DNA from: Pollutimonas sp. M17
GTDB lineage: Bacteria; Pseudomonadota; Gammaproteobacteria; Burkholderiales; Burkholderiaceae_B
Reading direction: 5' to 3'
DNA: 64,000 nucleotides
Assembly (NCBI RefSeq): GCF_025836975.1
Contig: NZ_CP107548.1
Span: 3,782,001 to 3,846,000, forward strand
Shown here: positions 18,201 to 28,376 of the stretch, piece after piece
Layout: every line of letters begins with the position of its first letter
Numbering within the stretch: the first letter of the stretch is position 1
The notes under the pieces: model-generated
The model's input: only the letters and a program-made list of their open reading frames with translations
What the model was told of the DNA's origin: nothing
Databases searched by the model: none
Translations under genes and position numbers: made by a program

Positions 18201-20267
18201 ATGCCATCCAGATTCCGACCGCTTGCCGCAGGGCTCGCCCTGACCTTCAGCCCGCTCCTGGCCGCCCAAACCGGCATTCCGCCGGACCCAGGCGGGCATG
18301 CGCCGGAAACACTGGAAACCATCACCATATCCGCCAACCCGCTTGGACCGACCACGGATACCGTGGCCGCTCCGGCCGAAGTGCTGGACGGCTCCGCCCT
18401 GGTATTGAAACGCGAGGCCACCCTGGGCGACACCCTGAATGGCATGCTGGGCGTGCATGCCGACACCTTCGGCGCCGGCGCCAGCCGTCCGGTCATACGC
18501 GGCCAGACAGCACCGCGCGTGAAGATTCTGTCCGACGGCTCCGAACTGATGGACGCTTCCGGGATCTCGCCGGACCACGCCATCACCAGCGAACCCATGC
18601 TGGCGCGCCGCATCGAGGTCCTGCGCGGACCAGCCACCTTGCTGTACGGCGGCGGTGCCATAGGCGGCGTGGTCAACGTCATCGACGACAAGATCCCGGA
18701 AGCCATACCGGAAAAGGGGGTGGAGGGATACGCCGAACTGCGCGGCTCCACCGGGTCGAGCGAGAAGGCGGCGGCGGCCGGCATCACGGCGGGCCAGGAC
18801 AATTTCGCCATTCATGTCGAGGGACTCAGGCGGCATGCCGACGACTACCGGGTTCGCGGCTGGCCGGACGGGCGGGTCAAGGGCTCGTTCGAAGAAAGCA
18901 CGACGGGCAGCGTCGGCATGTCCTGGATAGGCAGCCGTGGGTTTGTCGGCATGGCCTACACCAGCACCCGCAGCGAGTACGGCCTGCCTGGGCATAACCA
19001 TGAGTATGAATCCTGCCATCCGCATGGCAGCCATCTGCATTGCGGGGGCCATGGGGATGACGATCACCATGATGATGACCATGATCACGATCATGACCAC
19101 AGCGAAGCGGCGCCCTTTGTCCGGCTGAAGAACGAAAGAATCGATGTGCGCGGAGAATACCGCGAGCCCATCGCCGGCATCCGCAAGATCCGCGTGCGCG
19201 GCGGCCTGACCGACTACCAGCATCAGGAAATCGAAGGCGCCGCGGTTGCGACGACCTTCAAGAACCGCGGCTATGACGCCCGCGTGGAGCTGGAACATGA
19301 ACCTCTTGCCGGATGGCGCGGCGTGGTCGGCGTGCAGGGCTCGCGCAGCGATTTCAGCGCGCTGGGCGAGGAAAGCTTCCTGCCCAGGACGGTCACGGAG
19401 AACGTGGGCGTGTTCCTGCTGGAAGAATACCGGCTGCGGGACTGGCGGTTCGAGGTGGGCGCCCGCCAGGAATGGCAGTCGGTCGCTCCCGACGGCACGC
19501 AGCCGAAGTCCGCGCTGAACGGCACATCCCTGTCGGCGGCGGCTACCTGGGATTTCGCCCCCATGTACTCGCTGGCCCTGTCGGTATCGCGTTCGCAGCG
19601 CCTGCCCACCGCCCAGGAGCTCTATGCCGACGGCATACACCTGGCCACGAACACCTACGAGATCGGCAACGCCGACCTGAAGCAGGAGACCTCGCACAAT
19701 ATCGACCTGACGCTGCGCAAGCACGCCGGCGATGCGCGTTTCGCCGTCAGCGTGTTCTTCAATCAGGTAAAGGACTACATCTACGCGGATACGCTGGACC
19801 GCCATGAAGATTTCCGGCTGATCGAATACACGCAGCACGACGCCCGCTTCATGGGTGTCGAAGCCGAGGCCAGCTATCGCTTCAATCCGTATCTGACCGC
19901 CTCGGTGTTCGGCGACATGGTGCGCGGAGACCTGACCGGCCGTTCCGGCAAGCTGCCGCGCATTCCCGCCGCCCGTGCCGGCGTCCGCCTGAATGCCCGC
20001 CTGAACGGCAACTGGTCGGCCAATGCCGAGGCGTACCGCGTCTTCCGCCAGGACAGGCTGGCCGATTACGAAAGCGAAACGCCGGGCTACAACATGCTCA
20101 ACCTGGGGATCCAGTACGACGGCAGGGCGGGCGCCGTGGACTACACCGCCTATCTGCGCGCCACCAACCTGGCGGATCAGCGGGCCTTCAACCACGCCTC
20201 CTTCATTTCATCGGCGGCGCCCTTGCCGGGACGGCGCGTGATGCTGGGCCTGCGCATGTACTACTAG
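18201..20267 (+). CDS. znuD: TonB-dependent outer membrane receptor, ZnuD-like (zinc uptake)
   Basis: The 688-residue product has an N-terminal signal peptide (about residues 1-22), a plug domain (with GASRPVIRGQTAPRVKILSD and RIEVLRGPATLLYGGGAIGG, about 95-160) and a beta barrel ending in aromatic residues (MYY). Between about residues 270 and 300 an extracellular loop carries a dense His/Asp run with two Cys (CHPHGSHLHCGGHGDD, then many HD repeats). This is the hallmark of ZnuD-type zinc receptors. A Zur-box-like operator sits just upstream. The stop overlaps that of the convergent ABC gene. Zinc as substrate is inferred from the loop and operator. Confidence 0.87.
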   Translation: MPSRFRPLAAGLALTFSPLLAAQTGIPPDPGGHAPETLETITISANPLGPTTDTVAAPAEVLDGSALVLKREATLGDTLNGMLGVHADTFGAGASRPVIRGQTAPRVKILSDGSELMDASGISPDHAITSEPMLARRIEVLRGPATLLYGGGAIGGVVNVIDDKIPEAIPEKGVEGYAELRGSTGSSEKAAAAGITAGQDNFAIHVEGLRRHADDYRVRGWPDGRVKGSFEESTTGSVGMSWIGSRGFVGMAYTSTRSEYGLPGHNHEYESCHPHGSHLHCGGHGDDDHHDDDHDHDHDHSEAAPFVRLKNERIDVRGEYREPIAGIRKIRVRGGLTDYQHQEIEGAAVATTFKNRGYDARVELEHEPLAGWRGVVGVQGSRSDFSALGEESFLPRTVTENVGVFLLEEYRLRDWRFEVGARQEWQSVAPDGTQPKSALNGTSLSAAATWDFAPMYSLALSVSRSQRLPTAQELYADGIHLATNTYEIGNADLKQETSHNIDLTLRKHAGDARFAVSVFFNQVKDYIYADTLDRHEDFRLIEYTQHDARFMGVEAEASYRFNPYLTASVFGDMVRGDLTGRSGKLPRIPAARAGVRLNARLNGNWSANAEAYRVFRQDRLADYESETPGYNMLNLGIQYDGRAGAVDYTAYLRATNLADQRAFNHASFISSAAPLPGRRVMLGLRMYY

Positions 20268-21085
20268 GCCGCGCTGCGCCGGACCACAAACCGTTCCACG
20301 TACTCGTTTGCGGGATGGTTGCGGATGTCGTCCGGCGTTCCCACCTGCTCCACCTTGCCGTCGCGGAGAATCACGATATGCTGGCCCAGCCGCAATGCTT
20401 CCTCGATATCGTGGGTAATGAAGACTATGGTCTTTTGCAGGCGCTGCTGCAGGGCCAGCAGCTGGTCCTGCATGTCGTAGCGGATCAAGGGGTCCAGGGC
20501 CGAAAAAGCCTCGTCCATCAGCAAGACCTCGGCATCAATGGCCAAGGCCCTGGCCAGGCCGACGCGCTGCTGCATGCCGCCCGATAGTTCGTCCGGATAA
20601 CTTTTCTCGTACTCCGGCAGGCCGACCCGCTCCAGCCATTTCAGGGCCGTCTTTCTGGCCTGGGCGCGGGGCTCTCCGCGAACGTTCAGGCCGAACGCGA
20701 TATTGTCGATGACGTTCAGGTGCGGCAGCAGGCCGAAGCTCTGGAACACCATGCTGACGGAATGGCGCCGCAGTTCGCGCAACTGGGGCATGGTCAGGGT
20801 CAGGATGTTGCTTCCGTCGATCAGGATTTCGCCCGCCGACGGATCGATCAGGCGATTCAGATGCCGGACCAGGGTGGACTTTCCGGATCCCGACAAGCCC
20901 ATGATGCACGATATCCGGCCCTGTGGGATGACCGCACTGACGCCCGCCAGGCCGACATTGCAGCCGGTTTCGGCTTGCACGGTGGTTTTGTCCGCTCCTT
21001 GCCTGAGCAGTTGCACGGCCTGGGCCTCTTTTGCGCCAAAGACCTTGTAGACGTCGCGTATCTCGATTTTTATGGCTGAAGTCAT
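20264..21085 (-). CDS. ABC transporter ATP-binding protein, glycine betaine/proline type (ProV-like)
   Basis: The 273-residue ATPase has Walker A MGLSGSGKST (about residues 63-72), signature LSGGMQQRVGLARAL, Walker B VLLMDEAFSALDP and the H-loop FITHDIEEAL. The N-terminal insertion and QSFGLLPHLNV are typical of the ProV/OpuAA group. It is shorter than E. coli ProV (400) because the C-terminal CBS domains are absent. It overlaps the upstream permease gene by 4 bp, so the two form an operon. Osmoprotectant import is likely; the exact substrate is unknown. Confidence 0.88.
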   Translation of the reverse strand: MTSAIKIEIRDVYKVFGAKEAQAVQLLRQGADKTTVQAETGCNVGLAGVSAVIPQGRISCIMGLSGSGKSTLVRHLNRLIDPSAGEILIDGSNILTLTMPQLRELRRHSVSMVFQSFGLLPHLNVIDNIAFGLNVRGEPRAQARKTALKWLERVGLPEYEKSYPDELSGGMQQRVGLARALAIDAEVLLMDEAFSALDPLIRYDMQDQLLALQQRLQKTIVFITHDIEEALRLGQHIVILRDGKVEQVGTPDDIRNHPANEYVERFVVRRSAA

Positions 21086-23055
21086 GGCTGTTTCCGGGTT
21101 TGCGGCTTGCCGCGCAGGCGGCGCGGCTTGCCATAGGCCTGCGTGATGCGATCGATGACAATGGCCAGTATGACGATGGCCACCCCCGCTTGCAGCCCGC
21201 GGCCCACATCCAGCGTCTGGATGCCCGCCAGCACATCTTCACCCAAGCCGCGGGCCCCTATCATGGATGCCACCACCACCATGGACAAGGCCATCATGGT
21301 GGTCTGATTGATGCCGGCCATGATGCTGGGCCGGGCCAGCGGCAAGGTTACCCGCAACAGCATCTGCCAGCGCGTCACCCCGAATGCCTGCGCCGCCTCC
21401 ATGACGTTGTGATCGACCTGGCGCAGACCCAGGGTGGTCAGGCGTATAAGCGGCGGCACGGCATAGATGATGGTGGCGAACAAGGCGGGCACCTTGCCCA
21501 GGCCGAACAGCATCAGCACCGGAATCAGGTACACGAAGCTGGGCAGCGTTTGCATTACATCCAGCACTGGCGTGGAGACGCGCCGCAGCAGGCGGCTACG
21601 GGCGGCGGCGATGCCCAGCGGCACACCGATGACGATGGAGATGGCCGTTGACACCAGCACCAGCGAGAACGTTTGTATAAGCTTGTCCCAGAGCCCCACC
21701 GCTCCGATGGCATACAGGCATGCCACGTACAGCACGGTGGCCACCAGCTTGCGGGTGGCATGCCATGACAGCAAGGCGACCAGTGCCAGGAACAGCCAGG
21801 GCGGCACAGCCTGCATGGCCCGTTCCACAGGCAGCAGGACCGTGGTCAGCATGAAGCCGCTGGCTTGGCGGAAGACGCCGCCATACGCCTTGACCACCCC
21901 CATCAGTTGCCGATTGACGAACGCCGCCGCGGACCAGTCGGGAAAAATACCGGCTTGCAGGCCCGCGCCGTCCGTTGCGCCCATGCCGTCTCCGCCTTCC
22001 GATGCGACGGACAGGGATTTGACACCCAAAGCCGCATCCACGCGTGCGGCCGCCTCGGCGGGAAGCCATGCGTGCCAGATCTCGGGATGCTCGCGCAGGA
22101 AGCGGTCGGCCATGGCCTCCCCTCCCTCGCGCGTTTCGGTCATGGCAAGTATCATGCCGTTCAGCAGCGGGGGCTCGAACTGAAGCTTCTGGAACAGAGC
22201 CATGATATCGGGATTGCTCCGGGCAAAGGGCGTGGATGTCGCGATCGCCAGCCGCGCCGTCAGGAAGTCGGAAGAGCACAGCTTGCCCTCGCCGCTCACG
22301 ATGGCGTCCCAGCACGGCTTGTTGAAGGGATCTTGCCGGATTTTGTAGAAGTCGTATTTGGCCATCAGGCCCGCCGGCTGCCAGTAGTAGAACAGTATGG
22401 GCCTGCCCTGGTCGTACGCCGAACTGATGGCGGCGTCCAGCGCCGCGCCCGTGCCCGCCCGGAAGTTCGTGTAATCGTCGTCCAGTCCATGCAACTGCAG
22501 CAGGCGGCTATTGGTTTTCTCGCACACCCAGCCCGAAGGGCAGTTCAGAAAACGCCCCTTGCCGGGGTCTTCCGGATCGGTGAACAGGGACTTGTAGCGC
22601 GGCAGATCCTGCCAGCCCTTGAGATCGGGCGCCATGGCCTCGATGCCGCGCGCTGGATCGCCGTGGACCACGTAGTCGGGCACGTACCAGCCTTGCTCCG
22701 CGCCGCCGGCCAGCGTGTCGCCCACGATCTGTATCTGGCCTTGGCGCAGCGCCTTTTCGATGATGGGCGAACGGCCGGACCATATTTCGGCAATGACTTG
22801 CACATCGTCCTGCACTAGCGCCGACTCCAGAGCGGCGGGCGTGCCCGGCACGACTTCTGTCTGGCATCCGTAGCCGGCGCTCAGCAGCTTGGCGACGACA
22901 TGCGTGGTGAAGGTCGCGCTTTCCCAGTTCAGGTCGGCCAGCTTGACCGGACGCCCCTGGTTGCAGGATGCCGTCTGCGCGGCGGCCGCGCCGGAGCCGG
23001 ACGCGCACGCCAGGGCAAGCGCCGCCGTTCCAAGAAATCTGTGCCATCGGCTCAT
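21082..23055 (-). CDS. Fused substrate-binding/permease protein of a glycine-betaine-type ABC transporter (ProX-ProW fusion)
   Basis: The 657-residue product joins two parts normally encoded separately. Residues 1-26 are a signal peptide. About 27-345 is an OpuAC-type periplasmic binding domain (VKLADLNWESATFTTHVV, YYWQPAGLMAKYDFYKI). From about 400 to the end come membrane segments of the permease, with the EAA loop EAAQAFGVTRWQMLLRVTLP. The chosen ATG (23053-23055) has AAGGAG upstream and begins the signal peptide; the frame is open 28 codons further upstream. It is transcribed before the ATPase gene. OpuA-type fusions are known, usually with the binding domain at the other end. Confidence 0.86.
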   Translation of the reverse strand: MSRWHRFLGTAALALACASGSGAAAAQTASCNQGRPVKLADLNWESATFTTHVVAKLLSAGYGCQTEVVPGTPAALESALVQDDVQVIAEIWSGRSPIIEKALRQGQIQIVGDTLAGGAEQGWYVPDYVVHGDPARGIEAMAPDLKGWQDLPRYKSLFTDPEDPGKGRFLNCPSGWVCEKTNSRLLQLHGLDDDYTNFRAGTGAALDAAISSAYDQGRPILFYYWQPAGLMAKYDFYKIRQDPFNKPCWDAIVSGEGKLCSSDFLTARLAIATSTPFARSNPDIMALFQKLQFEPPLLNGMILAMTETREGGEAMADRFLREHPEIWHAWLPAEAAARVDAALGVKSLSVASEGGDGMGATDGAGLQAGIFPDWSAAAFVNRQLMGVVKAYGGVFRQASGFMLTTVLLPVERAMQAVPPWLFLALVALLSWHATRKLVATVLYVACLYAIGAVGLWDKLIQTFSLVLVSTAISIVIGVPLGIAAARSRLLRRVSTPVLDVMQTLPSFVYLIPVLMLFGLGKVPALFATIIYAVPPLIRLTTLGLRQVDHNVMEAAQAFGVTRWQMLLRVTLPLARPSIMAGINQTTMMALSMVVVASMIGARGLGEDVLAGIQTLDVGRGLQAGVAIVILAIVIDRITQAYGKPRRLRGKPQTRKQP

Positions 23056-23107
23056 GGGCCGGCTCCTTGCTGTTGATGACCCGTCCTGTCGCGGCGCTTG
23101 CGCCGCG

Positions 23108-23144
23108 CAAAATGCAAAACGCCATGCTGTTTCGAGCATGGCGT
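23108..23144 (-). terminator. Rho-independent terminator after rpsJ
   Basis: Perfect 10-bp arms ACGCCATGCT (23119-23128) and AGCATGGCGT (23135-23144). On the minus strand the stem is followed by TTTGCATTTT. It is 34 bp beyond the rpsJ stop, so str-operon transcripts should end here rather than continue into the ABC transporter and on to rplC. Confidence 0.85.
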
Positions 23145-23178
23145 CCTACTTCTTGCACTCGAGGTGCTCGCAAGCAGA

Positions 23179-23490
23179 TTACTGCAATGCGATTTCCACG
23201 TCCACACCTGCGGGCAGGTCCAGGCGCATCAGGGCGTCGACGGTTTTATCCGTGGGATCGACGATATCCATGAGGCGTTGGTGAGTACGCATCTCGAACT
23301 GGTCGCGCGACGTCTTGTTGACGTGCGGCGAACGCAGCACATCGTAACGGCGGATACGCGTAGGCAGCGGCACCGGACCGCGCACCACGGCGCCCGTGCG
23401 TTTGGCTGTCTCCACGATTTCGGCGGCCGACTGATCGATCAGCTTGTAGTCGAACGCTTTCAAGCGGATGCGGATTTTCTGGTTTTTCAT
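23179..23490 (-). CDS. rpsJ: 30S ribosomal protein S10
   Basis: S10 (also NusE) is a small-subunit head protein and part of the antitermination complex with NusB. The 103-residue product starts [20 protein letters not shown] and ends [11 protein letters not shown], both typical. It lies 63 bp after tuf and is the last gene of the str operon. In E. coli rpsJ heads the S10 operon with rplC next; here rplC is 5.4 kb further on. Confidence 0.97.
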   Translation of the reverse strand: MKNQKIRIRLKAFDYKLIDQSAAEIVETAKRTGAVVRGPVPLPTRIRRYDVLRSPHVNKTSRDQFEMRTHQRLMDIVDPTDKTVDALMRLDLPAGVDVEIALQ

Positions 23491-23523
23491 GGGAATTCCT
23501 AAAGAACGAATTAGACAGGGGGA

Positions 23524-23541
23524 GGGGGCAATATTGCCCCC
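23524..23541. repeat. 18-bp perfect palindrome between tuf and rpsJ
   Basis: GGGGGCAAT followed directly by its complement ATTGCCCCC in the 63-bp spacer between the tuf stop and the rpsJ start. It would fold in the mRNA, but no T run follows, so it is not a classical terminator. It may be a processing or partial termination site. Confidence 0.5.
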
Positions 23542-23553
23542 GTCCTGGCAGCT

Positions 23554-24747
<1,194 letters not shown>

Positions 24748-24825
24748 GATTTATCCCATCAATGTTTTCAAGGAAACAAAAAAATTTATAAGCTGCCCGC
24801 GCCATGGCGGGCAGAAACTGGTTGA

Positions 24826-26928
24826 TTACTTGCCGCGTGCGCTGATGACTTCATCAGCAACGTTCTTCGGAGCTTCGGCGTAGTGCTTGAACTCCATCGT
24901 GTAGGTTGCACGACCCTGAGTCTGCGAACGCAGGCTGGTCGAATAACCGAACATCTCGGCCAAAGGCACTTCGGCTTTGATGATCTTGCCGCCACCGGGG
25001 ATGTCGTCCATGCCTTGCACCATGCCGCGACGGGAGGACAGATCGCCCATGACCGTGCCGGCGTAGTCTTCCGGAGTTTCGACTTCAACGGCCATCATGG
25101 GCTCGAGCAGCACAGGGCTGGCCTTGCGCATGCCATCCTTGAACGCCATGGAAGCGGCCATGCGGAACGCGTTTTCGTTCGAGTCCACGTCGTGGTAGGA
25201 ACCGAAGAACAGCGTAACCTTGACGTCGACCACAGGGTAGCCGGCCACCACGCCCGCAGGCAGGGTTTCCTGGATGCCCTTGTCGACCGCCGGGATGTAT
25301 TCGCGAGGAACCACGCCGCCCTTGATCGCGTCCACGAATTCGTAGCCGCCGCCCGGCTCGAGGGGCTCGAGCTTGAGCACGACGTGGCCGTACTGGCCGC
25401 GGCCGCCGGATTGCTTGACGAACTTGCCTTCGATTTCTTCGCAGGTCTTGCGGATGGTTTCGCGGTAGGCAACCTGAGGCTTGCCCACGTTGGCTTCCAC
25501 GCCGAACTCGCGGCGCATGCGGTCGACCAGCACTTCAAGGTGCAGCTCACCCATGCCGGAAATGATGGTCTGGCCGGATTCTTCATCGCTGCGAACGCGG
25601 AAAGACGGATCTTCCTGGGCAAGACGCGACAACGCGATACCCATTTTTTCCTGGTCGGCCTTGGTCTTGGGTTCGACGGCCTGCGAAATCACGGGCTCGG
25701 GGAACTCCATGCGCTCGAGCAGGATGTGCTGGCCGACGTCGCACAGGGTTTCGCCCGTGGTCACGTCTTTCAGGCCGACCACGGCGGCGATGTCACCCGC
25801 CAGAACCTCCTTGATTTCAGCGCGGTTGTTGGCGTGCATCTGCAGGATGCGGCCGATGCGTTCCTTCTTGCCCTTGATGGGGTTGTAGACGGTTTCGCCC
25901 GAATGCAGCACGCCGGAATACACGCGCACGAAGGTCAGCTGACCCACGAACGGATCGCTCATGAGCTTGAACGCCAGCGCCGAGAACTTGGCATCGTCGG
26001 ACGCGGGCAGGCTGATTTCGTTGCCATCGTCGTCCACGCCCTGGACCGGGGGGATATCCACCGGGGAAGGCAGGTAATCGACGACCGCGTCCAGCATGCG
26101 CTGCACGCCCTTGTTCTTGAAGGCGGTGCCGCACAGCATGGGCTGGATTTCGCCGGCGATGGTGCGCGTGCGCAGGCCCAGGTTGATTTCCGCTTCGGTG
26201 AGCTCGCCCGTTTCCAGGTATTTGTTCATGAGCTCTTCGTTGGCTTCAGCCGCGGACTCGACCAGCTTTTCACGCCATTCGTTAGCCTCGTCGACGAGAT
26301 CGGCCGGGATGTCGACGTACTCGAACTTGGTGCCCTGGCTGGCCTCATCCCAGATGATGCCTTTCATGCGGACCAGGTCGACGACGCCGGTGAAGGTGTC
26401 TTCGGCGCCGATGGGGATCACGATGGGCACGGGATTGGCTTTCAGGCGCAGCTTGAGCTGGTCGTAGACCTTGAAGAAGTTCGCGCCGGTGCGGTCCATC
26501 TTGTTGATGAAGGCCAGACGAGGCACGCCGTATTTGTTGGCCTGCCGCCAGACGGTTTCCGACTGGGGCTGCACACCGCCCACGGCGCAATACACCATGC
26601 AGGCGCCATCGAGCACGCGCATGGAGCGCTCGACTTCAATGGTGAAGTCGACGTGTCCCGGGGTGTCGATGATGTTGATGCGGTGCTCGGGGCGATCGCC
26701 GGCCATACCGCGCCAGAATGCCGTGGTGGCAGCCGAGGTAATGGTGATGCCGCGTTCTTGCTCTTGTTCCATCCAGTCCATGGTGGCCGAGCCTTCATGG
26801 GTTTCGCCAATCTTGTGGTTGACGCCGGTGTAGAACAGGATGCGCTCGGTCGTGGTGGTTTTCCCTGCATCGATGTGCGCAGAGATGCCAATATTGCGAT
26901 AGCGCTCGATTGGGGTTTTGCGGGCCAT
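24826..26928 (-). CDS. fusA: Elongation factor G
   Basis: EF-G drives translocation on the ribosome. The 700-residue product has G1 [16 protein letters not shown] (about residues 16-31), G3 [10 protein letters not shown]4 NKMD, and domain IV with the [19 protein letters not shown] segment. Length is normal. It is the third gene of the str operon (rpsL-rpsG-fusA-tuf-rpsJ), 15 bp after rpsG. Confidence 0.98.
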   Translation of the reverse strand: MARKTPIERYRNIGISAHIDAGKTTTTERILFYTGVNHKIGETHEGSATMDWMEQEQERGITITSAATTAFWRGMAGDRPEHRINIIDTPGHVDFTIEVERSMRVLDGACMVYCAVGGVQPQSETVWRQANKYGVPRLAFINKMDRTGANFFKVYDQLKLRLKANPVPIVIPIGAEDTFTGVVDLVRMKGIIWDEASQGTKFEYVDIPADLVDEANEWREKLVESAAEANEELMNKYLETGELTEAEINLGLRTRTIAGEIQPMLCGTAFKNKGVQRMLDAVVDYLPSPVDIPPVQGVDDDGNEISLPASDDAKFSALAFKLMSDPFVGQLTFVRVYSGVLHSGETVYNPIKGKKERIGRILQMHANNRAEIKEVLAGDIAAVVGLKDVTTGETLCDVGQHILLERMEFPEPVISQAVEPKTKADQEKMGIALSRLAQEDPSFRVRSDEESGQTIISGMGELHLEVLVDRMRREFGVEANVGKPQVAYRETIRKTCEEIEGKFVKQSGGRGQYGHVVLKLEPLEPGGGYEFVDAIKGGVVPREYIPAVDKGIQETLPAGVVAGYPVVDVKVTLFFGSYHDVDSNENAFRMAASMAFKDGMRKASPVLLEPMMAVEVETPEDYAGTVMGDLSSRRGMVQGMDDIPGGGKIIKAEVPLAEMFGYSTSLRSQTQGRATYTMEFKHYAEAPKNVADEVISARGK

Positions 26929-26943
26929 GATTGTGTCCTTAGA

Positions 26944-27414
26944 TTACCAACGGAAATGGCTGAATGCCTTGTTGGCCTCTGCCATCTTGTGCGTGTCCTC
27001 ACGCTTCTTCATTGCGCCCCCACGGCCTTCGGATGCGTCAAGCAGTTCACCGGCCAGGCGCAGATCCATCGATTTCTCGCCACGCTTCTTGGCTGCTTCA
27101 CGCAACCAGCGCATGGCCAGCGCCAGGCGGCGCACAGGGCGCACTTCAACCGGCACTTGATAGTTCGCGCCACCTACACGGCGGCTTTTCACTTCAACGA
27201 TAGGCTTGATGTTGTTAATCGCGGTGTTGAACACCTCGATGGGCTCTTTGCCAGTTTTAGCCTGAATCTGGTCGAAGGCGCCGTAGATAATACGTTCGGC
27301 GACGGCCTTTTTGCCAGACAACATAACAACGTTCATGAATTTGGCGAGCTCTACGCTGCCAAATTTGGGATCGGGGAGAATTTCACGCTTGGGAACTTCG
27401 CGACGACGAGGCAT
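26944..27414 (-). CDS. rpsG: 30S ribosomal protein S7
   Basis: S7 nucleates assembly of the 30S head and, in E. coli, represses the str operon. The 156-residue product begins [20 protein letters not shown] and ends [12 protein letters not shown], the usual C-terminus. It is separated from rpsL by 139 bp, a spacer where S7 binds in E. coli; I saw no clear copy of that structure by eye. Confidence 0.97.
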   Translation of the reverse strand: MPRRREVPKREILPDPKFGSVELAKFMNVVMLSGKKAVAERIIYGAFDQIQAKTGKEPIEVFNTAINNIKPIVEVKSRRVGGANYQVPVEVRPVRRLALAMRWLREAAKKRGEKSMDLRLAGELLDASEGRGGAMKKREDTHKMAEANKAFSHFRW

Positions 27415-27553
27415 TTTTAACTTCCTTGTGACAGTTCAGTTGAACCGCTATGAGCGGCCACGACCATTCATATTCGAAATGGTCACTTACATGCTATGGG
27501 CCCATGCCCATGGCTGCACTGATGCGACCAGACTAGCTGGACTATGGAAAAGC

Positions 27554-27931
27554 TTAGGCTTTCTTCGGGCGTTTTGCGCCGTACTTGGAGCGGGACTGCT
27601 TGCGGTCTTTGACGCCTTGCAGGTCGAGCGAACCACGAACGATGTGGTAGCGCACACCCGGCAAGTCTTTGACACGGCCGCCGCGAACAAGAACCACCGA
27701 GTGTTCCTGCAGGTTGTGGCCTTCGCCGCCGATATACGAAATGACTTCGAAACCGTTGGTCAGGCGCACTTTGGCGACTTTACGCAAAGCCGAGTTGGGC
27801 TTCTTGGGAGTGGTGGTGTATACACGAGTGCAAACACCGCGACGCTGAGGGCAGTTTTCGAGCGCGGGGCTCTTGCTGCTCTCGCGGGAGACTTCGCGCG
27901 GCTTGCGCACGAGTTGGCTAATGGTTGGCAT
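27554..27931 (-). CDS. rpsL: 30S ribosomal protein S12
   Basis: S12 monitors decoding at the A site. The 125-residue product starts [20 protein letters not shown]. Lys43 ([12 protein letters not shown]) and the lysine of [12 protein letters not shown], the two positions where streptomycin resistance arises, have the wild-type residue. The conserved Asp next to the latter is the site of beta-methylthiolation in other bacteria. It is the first gene of the str operon, about 285 bp after a strong candidate promoter. Confidence 0.97.
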   Translation of the reverse strand: MPTISQLVRKPREVSRESSKSPALENCPQRRGVCTRVYTTTPKKPNSALRKVAKVRLTNGFEVISYIGGEGHNLQEHSVVLVRGGRVKDLPGVRYHIVRGSLDLQGVKDRKQSRSKYGAKRPKKA

Positions 27932-28024
27932 GACCTTTACGCATCCTGTATTTACGAATTACGTACTTGCGTACTTTTACGTATAGAGTTAAGCGCCTCT
28001 TGCCCAAAACGGCAGGCAAGCTAC

Positions 28025-28046
28025 GGCGGTTTGCGCAAAAACCGCC
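28025..28046 (-). promoter_or_regulatory. Stem-loop in the rpsL (str operon) leader
   Basis: Perfect 8-bp arms GGCGGTTT (28025-28032) and AAACCGCC (28039-28046) in the untranslated leader between the candidate promoter and rpsL. It has no T run on the minus strand. The 445-bp gap (27932-28376) that holds it has no credible gene. Confidence 0.45.
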
Positions 28047-28215
28047 TGACACGAATATCACGTAAAAGAGCGGGTCTTGCTGCAAAGCTGGCCGGCAGCC
28101 TGGGCAAATTGCCCGAACTACCGGCGTCTTGGATTCCTTGGATTCAAATCTTCCTTGGGGATCCTTCCTGCTTTTGAAGGGGCTTGGCAAAAGCACCCCT
28201 TAAAGTAAGCTCGCC

Positions 28216-28245
28216 ATCGTAACACGGCAAAACGCGGGCAGTCAA
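28216..28245 (-). promoter_or_regulatory. Candidate promoter of the str operon
   Basis: On the minus strand TTGACT (complement of 28240-28245, 5 of 6 consensus bases) and TACGAT (complement of 28216-28221, 4 of 6) are 18 bp apart. It faces rpsL and leaves a leader of about 280 nt. Confidence 0.7.
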
Positions 28246-28376
28246 CATTTGCACGGCCAAACCGCGACTTCCGGGGTGTGTGAGGCAAATCGGCCACGGG
28301 GGCCCGGCTCGACACTACTGGGTCGGTATCGTACCATTGGTGCCAAGCAATAAAAAAACCTCTTACCCGCCTTCCC

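Noticed and set aside
18180-20195. A 671-codon open frame on the minus strand
   Set aside because: Antisense to the well supported ZnuD-like gene; no recognisable domain and no promoter or ribosome-binding site.
24883-27420. An 845-codon open frame on the plus strand
   Set aside because: Antisense to fusA and rpsG; the His- and Asp-rich composition comes from reverse reading of conserved codons.
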